In this document: positions 57,300-64,000 of the stretch, piece after piece
Numbering within the stretch: position 1 is the first letter of the stretch
Layout of the letters: the number at the start of each line of letters is the position of its first letter
Assembly (NCBI RefSeq): GCF_035046485.1
Contig: NC_085138.1
Coordinates: forward strand, 273,339,694-273,403,693
Source: Aedes albopictus
Taxonomy: Eukaryota > Arthropoda > Insecta > Diptera > Culicidae
DNA: 64,000 bases
Direction: 5' to 3'
Notes under the pieces: generated by a model
What the model saw: the letters and a program-made list of their open reading frames with translations, nothing else
What the model was told of the DNA's origin: nothing
Database searches by the model: none
Made by a program: the position numbers and the translations under genes

Positions 57300-58371
57300 A
57301 TGTGTCACATACATATATGGCCATAGTGTTTTAGCTGAGCTTCCACTATCTTATTTTTACAAGTCAAAAAACAATCATTGGTAACAATTACTAAAAAGGC
57401 TAAAATATTATCTAGCCAGAACTCTAAACAGAACCATTGCATCTCATACTGCAAATCAAATAAGAAAACCAACCATCTTCCATTAGTGGACCACACCAGC
57501 TGTCAAAAGCATACGTTCCGAACAAAATGCAATCTCTGCCATAATATTATTTTCTCATCATCCGCACTAACCAAACATAAACATTTGCAAAATTGCATAC
57601 CCAAACATTGAAGTATTTATTTTTCCTGCCTTCGCTCCCTTGTAGGTAGCTCGATTCTGTTCTGGTGCATGATATCCACCCCACCCGTCTCCATTATATT
57701 AACACAGGGAGTAGGTGTACCAAATGTATTCCATGTTACGCACAATCTGGCCAATAATTCATTCCGTTGCACACTTCAGCACTCACTCCATCAACACAGG
57801 ATTCCGACTCACTTTCATAACATCATATTAGATAACCGGAACAGACCGTAGCTCATCCCCAAGATGGGGACGAAAAATTGGACCCGGTCTCGTCCTATTC
57901 TTCCGACGCTAATAGACAGCACCAGCGCTTCGACAGCGACGGATCCTGCACGAACGAACGGACAAAGGTAGCTGCCGCGCGCTGGTAGTACTCATCGGCT
58001 GCAATATCCATCATGCTGCGGTGATGGGCGCACTTGAGCTGCATGCGCATATGATGTCGTCTATATTTTTACTACAACTGCTCGGTGAAACTCTAGATTT
58101 CACCGCCCGTGTAGGAAACGGGTGCAAACAGACTGAACGCAACTGAAAGAACCGTGATGAACAATCTTCCACTGCACTACTGTTTGCAGAACGCTGTCGT
58201 CATTGTTGGGTGCGGAACGGAGGAAGGTAACCGGTTGTAGATCATCCAGAAATAACAAATCCATCCGACTACCTACCACTCGTTGGGACTACGAATAATG
58301 TGGGCACTGTGAGAATTATTTCATATTTTAAATAGATAAATAATGATTTGTCTGATTAACCATCATGGCAA
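57300..58371. other. No recognised gene
   Basis: The frame 57378-57611 contains one C-x2-C-x12-H-x5-C pattern (KCNLCHNIIF ... HKHLQNC), which fits a zinc-finger spacing. There is no second finger, linker or clear splice site, so I do not call a gene. The rest (57612-58371) has balanced composition and no motif I recognise. Confidence 0.3.
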
Positions 58372-58679
58372 CACGCTAACGCCGCTCAGCACTAAAGTGC
58401 ATAATTTCCAGACTACACCAAAAATGTGTAACCCTTGCACATTTACAAAATCAGCTCCAGTGTCCGCAAAATCGTTAAATTCGCAAAAATTTTTGTACGC
58501 CAATCTAGCTTGGTTTACTAGTGACCTCGGAAAACAAAAAAAAATCAACATTTCGCATCTAGACGAGTGTACGAGCTGTTTTTTGAGAATGTGTAACTGT
58601 CACACATTTTTGTGTGGTCTGGAAATTATGCACTTATGAGTAGGTCTTACACATTTTAGTGCTGAGCAGTTTTAGCGTG
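58372..58679. mobile_element. 308-bp MITE
   Basis: The ends CACGCTAACGCCGCTCAGCA and, inverted, CACGCTAAAACTGCTCAGCA are followed in both arms by CTAAA and GTGCATAATTTCCAGAC. The right arm has an extra GTAGGTCTTACACATT block. The target duplication is not clear. Confidence 0.7.
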
Positions 58680-59785
58680 AATAACACCACGCTTCTGTAA
58701 ATATCATCATTAAGTATTTGCTAATTCAACTGTTGTTTTTTTACTGTGTAAGAGCAAAATGCGTTCTCATACCGCTTGGATTGTAATGCTCCGGTGTTAC
58801 GTACTATTCAACATGTGATTCAAACATCGCTCAACGTCATAGAGCTGGAACCGAAGAGTACTCACGCGCATATGGAAAGAGTCTCTCGAGCCCTGGTAGA
58901 AGGCGATTTCTTCCAGTAGACACCAGCCCTGCATAGGGGAATACGGTGTAAAACATTTTTTAGTAAAATAACACAAGTTTACAAAATAAAACGAAAGTCG
59001 TGAACTTCTGTCAACGACCAAAATTTTTGAAGCACAATTTAGTTCTGATTTCGAAACGGACCTTCAAAAAATTTAAAGTAGAACAGTTTTTGAGATTTAG
59101 CTCAATATCGAGTTTTGCAACTTTTCAAAATATGTAATTTACTAAAATTCAAATATATTGCGTTTTGATCAACCAATTTTAAATCTTTTTCCATAAATTA
59201 AAAGCTGAATACAATACCATTCGGTCATCTGAATATAGGTTTTTGTCAGATTGATGAAATTCAAGATATTGGCGAGTTTTCGGGACGATCTTCTTAAATT
59301 TTAGCAAAATTCCCTAATTTTTTTGAAGAAATGTATTTTTTTCAATAAGAAAAAAAACAACTTAAAAATTCTTTCTCGACGTTTATTTGACATATCATAT
59401 GTAGGCGAGTTACAGTAAAAATTCAGCTTAATCGGAGCATTGATTACGGAGAATGAGGTGTGTGAAGTGAGCGACGTTGCTTAAAAATAGAACAAAAATC
59501 GATTTCAAATCATCAACCTTTTATGGAAAGTCGAAAAATTTTCCTTCGCGTTTTCGAACTCAGGGCATGATTCTACACCAAAAATGATCATCAGCTTACC
59601 GAGTTCAAAAATGCTCGAGGGTTAAGGAGAGGTTACCTATCTGAATTTGGCGTAAAAAAAATAGTATGTGGTGCTTTCTGTTAAACTTACTGAGACCACT
59701 TGAAAAGTCCTCCACCCAAAATAAGGGGCACCTGGTATATGAAATAGCTAATAAGGAATTCTCCATTAGTGTGAAAATATTCATA
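58680..59785. other. No gene recognised
   Basis: A/T-rich sequence without a repeat or frame I can name. It ends where the RTE fragment begins abruptly at CCAACGGAAGAGCAGC. Confidence 0.35.
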
Positions 59786-60303
59786 CCAACGGAAGAGCAG
59801 CTTGGCGCAGCTACACTTGAAGATGGCTGGAGGGACATCCGATCTGCCATAGGTAGTAAGTACCTCGGCTACAGCACTAGGCTTTGCGACTCCGAATCAC
59901 AGAAACGACTGGTACGACGGCGAATGTGAACAGTTGAAAAATGAGAAGAATGCAGCATGGGCGCGAATGTTGCAACACCGTGCGAGAGCGAACGAGTCAC
60001 GTTACAGACAGGCGCGGAACAGGCAGAACTCAGTCTTCCGGATGAAGAAGCGCCAGCAGGAAGAACGAGATTGCGAAGCGATGGAAGAGCTGTACCGCGC
60101 TAAGGACACACGAAAGTTCTGCGAGAAGCTGAATCGTGCCACAAGCCGACATGTGCCGAATTACGGGAATATTCTCACGAGCGAGCGTGAGGTGGTCGAC
60201 AGATGGCGGCAGCATTACGATGAGCATCTCAATGGCGACGTTGCAAGTACCGATGGTGGCGTGGTAGGTAACAGATTTAGGAGTATGTGCACAGGACGAA
60301 AGA

Positions 60304-61452
60304 TTTTTTTTTTGTTGGTTTTAATTGGTTTTTCTCGGTGATGTTGAATGTCATTTAAAAAACCATTTAACGTTTCAACCTACTTTTTTTAGAGCCCGCA
60401 TACCCACAAGGAGAGCCCGCATACCCACAAGGTGAACACGATGATCGCGCTCATCGATCGGGCACTCAAGCTGACGGACACCGATCGAAGGGAGGAAAGC
60501 ATTGGAATGGTTAAAAAGATTCTTCGCAACAACAACTACCCGGAGGATCTCATAAAACGAACGTTGCGAGAACGAGTCCATCTGCTGTACAACACGATGG
60601 AGAATGAGAGGAAAAAAGAGGAACCAAAAAAGTACGTGTCTATCCCATACATCCCGGGTCTCAGCGAAAAAGTGAGAAAAACGTTGAAGAAACACGACAT
60701 CACGGCTTCATTCAAACCTTGTGATAAGGTGAAAAACACGGTTTTCACCAAACTGAAGGATGCCATACCACCAATGAAGGAAACAAACGTGGTATATTCA
60801 ATTCCTTGTGGGGCATGCGAAGCAAAGGAATACATAGGACAAACGTCGCAAACCTTAGACAAGCGCATTGCGCAACACAGAAACTCTGTACGCACCAACG
60901 CATCAGCTACGGGACTCACCCAACACGCGGTCGACAACGGTCATCGCTTCGACTTCTCCAGAACTCACATTCTGGAGAGAATCGAAAATTACGCGAGCAG
61001 ACTAACAGCCGAGGTGATCCACATTAAGATAAATAAAGACACGACGGTTAATTTGCAGCGTGACGTAGATGGGTTCTCTAACACATATAACAACTTGATT
61101 AATAAATTGAAAGACGAACAGCACCGAACGGAACGACGACGATACAGAGAAGTGACATAGATTAGATAATTAGAATTAAGAACACCGCCGTAGAAGACGA
61201 ACGGGCGGCGGAATTGTAAGTGTTATGTGTTTCTTGTCAACTGTTTTGTGTTAATTTTTGTATTTTGAATATGTTTGTAATTTGTGATTTTTTTTTCTCA
61301 TGTGTTTATAATAGTTTCTGATGATGACCGAAAAAATAAAAAAAGTAGGTTGAAACGTTAAATGGTTTTTTAAATGACATTCAACATCACCGAGAAAAAC
61401 CAATTAAAACCAACAAATAAAGTAAACGGTGATCAAAACCAATGAAAGAAAG
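60304..61452 (+). mobile_element. Truncated Penelope-like element
   Basis: A perfect 13-bp duplication ACAGGACGAAAGA flanks it (60291-60303 and 61453-61465). A roughly 80-bp end (GTAGGTTGAAACGTTAAATG and neighbours) is present at the right in direct sense and at the left inverted. Inverted terminal copies are a known trait of Penelope-like elements. Between them is only the C-terminal part of the protein. A 21-bp tandem duplication (AGAGCCCGCATACCCACAAG plus one base) sits at 60391-60432. Confidence 0.8.
60432..61160 (+). CDS. Penelope-like protein, linker and GIY-YIG endonuclease
   Basis: The 242-codon open frame starts within SPHTHKVNTMIALIDRALKL, the region after the RT in Penelope-like proteins, so the RT itself is missing. 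The GIY-YIG nuclease is well kept: VVYSIPC (120-126) with a following CGAC pair, EYIGQT (133-138), an Arg at about 145, QHR (148-150), GLTQHAVDNGHRFDF (161-175) and a catalytic-type Glu at about 194 in AEVIHI. In complete elements it cuts the target for reverse transcription. The first ATG is 60441. Without an RT it cannot move alone. Confidence 0.8.
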   Translation: MNTMIALIDRALKLTDTDRREESIGMVKKILRNNNYPEDLIKRTLRERVHLLYNTMENERKKEEPKKYVSIPYIPGLSEKVRKTLKKHDITASFKPCDKVKNTVFTKLKDAIPPMKETNVVYSIPCGACEAKEYIGQTSQTLDKRIAQHRNSVRTNASATGLTQHAVDNGHRFDFSRTHILERIENYASRLTAEVIHIKINKDTTVNLQRDVDGFSNTYNNLINKLKDEQHRTERRRYREVT

Positions 61453-61643
61453 ACAGGACGAAAGACTTACGGCCCCTGACCTCCAAGAGATTGAGGAGGA
61501 GGTTGGCCGGTTGAAAAACAACAAAGCCGCTGGAGCAGATCAACTACCAAGCGAGCTTCTAAACTACGGTGGAGAAGCACTGGTGAGAGCACTACATTGG
61601 GTCATTACCAAGTTGGATTGCGGGAATCACACTACTGAGCGCT

Positions 61644-62567
61644 CCGTTCGAAGCAGCCTGATTATTGCCTCATGAACTCTCTTGCAATCGGTAATAGACG
61701 GCGGCATAAAATTTGAGAGAGTATCTTGCAAACAGCGCTCAGTAGTGTGATCGCGCGATTCCCACAATCCAACTTGTCGCCCTTTTTGTAGATGGGATAC
61801 ACGATACCTTCCATCCATTCCTCTAGTAATAATCACTTCTCCCAAATATTGGTAATGACGCAGTGTAGTGCTCTCACCAGTGCTTCTCCACAGTGTTTTA
61901 CCCGACGTCTCCACTAGACAGAAATGTCTTGCCATTTTGCTGGACAGATGTGTCATGACAGAAATGTTCTCTCGCTGTTTGCATGCAAAGCAGCGGTGTT
62001 GATCATTTCTGTTACGTTTTCTCTTTCTGGCAGCAAAATGGCAAGACATTTCTGTCTAGTGGAGACGTGGGGTTAGTAACTCGCTTGGTATACCAACTAT
62101 AGTTGATCTGCTCCAGCGGCTTTGTTGTTTTTCAACCGGAATACCTCCTCCTCAATATCTTGGAGGTCAGGGGCCGGAAGTCTTTCGTCCTGTGCACATA
62201 CTCCTAAATCTGTTACCACAATACCACGCCACCTTCGGTACTTGCAACGTCGCCATTGAGGTGCTCATCGTAATGCTGCCGCCACCTCTCGACCACCTCA
62301 CGCTCGCTCGTGAGAATATTCCCGTGGTTATCTCGGCACATGTCGGCTTGTGGCACGAAGCCTCTGCGCAAGCGGTTCAGCTTCTCGAAGCACTTTCGTG
62401 TGTCCTTAGCGCGGTACAGCTCTTCCATCGCTTCGCAATCTCGTTCTTCCTGCTGGCGCTTCTTCATCCGGAAGACTGAGTTCTGCCTATTCCACGCCTG
62501 TCTGTAACGTGCCTCATTCGCTCTCGTACGGTGTTGCAGCATTCTCACCTATGCTGCATTCTTCTCG
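61644..62567 (-). pseudogene. RTE (JAM1-like) fragment, opposite orientation
   Basis: On the minus strand it runs from the linker (MLQHRTRANEARYRQAWNRQ) through MCRDNHGNILTSEREVVERW to the RT phrases NNKAAGADQ, LLSAAYKILSQI and HQAGF. It covers much of the same protein region as the plus piece next to it, so this is a second copy, not the inverted half of the first. A 172-bp MITE interrupts it. Confidence 0.8.
61901..62072. mobile_element. 172-bp MITE flanked by TTA
   Basis: TTA at 61898-61900 and 62073-62075; the intact RTE reads GTATTTTAGAAGC at this site, so the target TTA is native. The ends CCCGACGTCTCCACTAGACA and, inverted, CCCCACGTCTCCACTAGACA extend to a 38-bp arm including TGTCTTGCCATTTTGCTG. 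A 3-bp TTA duplication fits PIF/Harbinger-type MITEs. Confidence 0.8.
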
Positions 62568-63015
62568 CTTGGACATGGGCTAATCGCCTCTTCTACCCAT
62601 TGACATCTAGCAGTCCAGTGCCTCTAGCATGGCCAGTGCCTTTCGTAGAATCTGACCCCGCTGGTTCGTAGAATGGCTTTCCCATTCCAAGGCCTAGGCA
62701 TTGAAATCACCCGCTATTACTATCATCTGTCGAGCTGTCAGCACGGTCCTCATACAGTCCAGCATCTGTGTGAATTGTTCGATCGACCACTACGGAGGTG
62801 CATAACAAATCCGCAGAAGAAAACCCCGTTTACTTTGGTGACCACTGAGCCCTTGTAAGTAGTAACACCATCTCCTGAACGGGGTATTTACCCGTAATGC
62901 TTATCGCCGTCATTTTACCGGATCCATCCGTGACACAATTTACGTTATCGGCAGGTTCTCAGTATGGGTGCGCTATAATTTGATACGAGATGTTTTCTTT
63001 TTAATAACACTATTG

Positions 63016-63195
63016 TGGAGCGGACCTGGTGTGATGGTTAGAACACTTGACTATCACGCCGAGGACCTGGGATCGAATCCCACTCCCGACAAACTCGCAA
63101 AATGTGAGTTCTTCCTTCGGAAGGGAAGTAAAGCGTGAGTCCCGAGATGAACTAGCCTAGGGCTAAAAATCTCGTTAATACAGATAAAAAAAAAA
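63016..63195 (+). mobile_element. tRNA-Asp-derived SINE, complete
   Basis: A perfect 13-bp duplication AATAACACTATTG flanks it (63003-63015 and 63196-63208). The head GGAGCGGACCTGGTGTGATG and B box GGATCGAATCC are followed by AACTCGCAAAATGTGAGTTC and an A-rich tail. It belongs to the family of the split copy at 33062-33904, whose anticodon arm identifies tRNA-Asp. Confidence 0.85.
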
Positions 63196-63283
63196 AATAA
63201 CACTATTGCAAACGTGTTAATTAGTTAGCTAGTGATTGTGTTATGGTTAATTAAATAATCTTTTGGGTAACATTTCACCCCAG

Positions 63284-63443
63284 TTTCCCTTCTCTCCGTA
63301 TCAAGGCCGATATATGCACCGGGCAGACATTGATGGAGTCCATCCCGAACAGTGCCGTCCAACAGGCCTACAACTGGAGCAACCCCGGCTACAACCAACG
63401 CAACGGTGGCATGCATGGCGGCAGCCCAGTGACGACAGGATGA
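63284..63443 (+). CDS. Candidate terminal coding exon of a host gene
   Basis: A possible acceptor (CATTTCACCCCAG) ends at 63283. From 63285 a frame reads FPSLRIKADICTGQTLMESI, then PNSAVQQAYNWSNPGYNQRN and GGMHGGSPVTTG before TGA at 63441. Third codon positions are mostly G or C, unlike the surrounding DNA. The Gly/Asn/Gln-rich end resembles C-termini of regulatory or RNA-binding proteins, but I cannot name the gene. No donor site follows, so a 3'-terminal exon is the best reading. An overlapping frame from 63263 has poorer codon use. Confidence 0.45.
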
Positions 63444-64000
63444 GATATGAGATATATTAGTACCGAGATCATCGCACTAAACACGTTTCATTTTCTGCTG
63501 CTACCGTCGTCGCCGTATAGATACTGCCAGGCGCCACAGACTGCCACTTAGTTGTGATGATGGTGGTGGTGGTGGTCGTGGCACTCAGTGTGGTGCTGAT
63601 GGTGGACTTGCTCGTTGGGGGCGGAAATTTTCTAGCAAAATGTTTTCACATGCAATCGGTATGATTCTAATATGTTTGTCTATAAATCAATCAAAATATT
63701 TGCTATGAAAGCAATGTACTAAGGGTAGACAACATGAGAAAAGTTTTGTGGGTGGGCATTTCGTTGGGATGTTTTTCAGGTAGCGCAGTTACAGTTTGCA
63801 CTCAGTTGGCTCCAAGCAAACCGTATTTGTTTTTCAAAACTTACTCAAACATTATTTTTACATATTATGTTAGTGCATTCAATAATACCGAGATTTGATT
63901 TACATAATCAACTTCCACGCCGCTTGATCCCAGTCCGTTATTCCACACACGCGCCGATCGCTTCGGGTAAAATAAACAACTTTCCCTCTGTGCAGCCGTT
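63444..64000. other. Possible 3' UTR and flanking DNA
   Basis: If the exon before it is real, this would hold its 3' UTR. A GATGATGGTGGTGG simple repeat lies at 63557-63580. I see no further gene. Confidence 0.3.

Larger units (their letters stand above)
59786..61643 (+). pseudogene. RTE (JAM1-like) fragment split by a Penelope-like element
   Basis: It starts after the endonuclease (PTEEQLGAATLEDGWRDIRS) and continues through KNEKNAAWARMLQHRARANE and YGNILTSEREVVDRW. The Penelope-like insertion follows, then QDERLTAPDLQEIEEEVGRL and NNKAAGADQLPSELLNYGG. Small deletions and frameshifts are present. It ends at 61643, head-to-head with an opposite-strand piece of the same family. Confidence 0.8.

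Noticed and set aside
57378..57611. Zinc-finger-like C-x2-C-x12-H-x5-C pattern
   Set aside because: A single imperfect finger without linker, neighbouring fingers or clear splice sites can arise by chance.
2393..63085. tRNA genes at the A-box/B-box sequences (2466, 30893, 31988, 32612, 33904, 56790, 63016)
   Set aside because: Each has a SINE body and tail, or recurs in the window, and several have imperfect stems. They are SINE heads.

Overview
The window reads as repeat-dominated nuclear DNA of a culicine mosquito, most likely Aedes. I base this on recognising two RTE-clade LINE families (one JAM1-like), LOA-clade LINEs resembling Lian, and the tRNA-derived SINE Feilai. I see no bacterial-type genes, no operons, and no complete host gene. 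The only likely host coding segment is a short candidate terminal exon near the right edge (63284-63443). Many small ORFs are chance readings of A/T-rich or tandem-repeat DNA.

Layout. 1-9.5 kb: an RTE scrap, a MITE, a SINE, an RTE copy with an inverted 5' half (5.0-7.2 kb), a 975-bp palindrome (7.95-8.93 kb), a BEL/Pao integrase scrap and an old RTE leader. 9.5-11.9 kb: no genes, one hAT-like MITE. 11.9-23.2 kb: a LOA element on the minus strand, opened by two insertions. One is a near-intact RTE (13440-19295), itself split by a 2.5-kb palindromic transposon (15975-18460) that contains a solo LTR (16525-16988). The other is a 1.26-kb retroposon carrying only an ORF1/gag-like gene (19613-20873). 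23.2-27.7 kb: an RTE 3' scrap, another palindrome, then sequence with no recognised gene. 27.7-46 kb: degenerate AATTCC-rich repeats broken up by SINEs, MITEs, a decayed RTE and a possible 6-kb TIR-bounded block (39.06-45.22 kb).

46-51.5 kb: a palindromic repeat containing the youngest-looking element, a full-length RTE with a 945-codon ORF and a perfect 13-bp target duplication. 51.7-54.85 kb: a TIR element split by a 2.1-kb defective LOA derivative flanked by perfect 210-bp direct repeats. 55-57.3 kb: a diverged tandem repeat hosting an 808-bp LOA-leader retroposon and a Feilai SINE. 58.4-58.7 kb: a MITE. 59.8-62.6 kb: two head-to-head RTE pieces, one holding a truncated Penelope-like element with a GIY-YIG nuclease. 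63.0-63.4 kb: a tRNA-Asp-derived SINE and the candidate exon.

How the parts relate. Autonomous machinery is represented by RTE, LOA, Penelope-like and (as scraps) BEL/Pao proteins. Around it lie several non-autonomous units that could only have moved in trans: SINEs, MITEs, the ORF1-only unit, the LOA-leader unit and the decayed LOA derivative. Target duplications allow a relative chronology: LOA first, then RTE, then the palindromic transposon, then the LTR element. The most unusual objects are the palindromic transposon, whose ends look like V(D)J recombination signals, the ORF1-only retroposon, and the LOA derivative with the 210-bp duplication.
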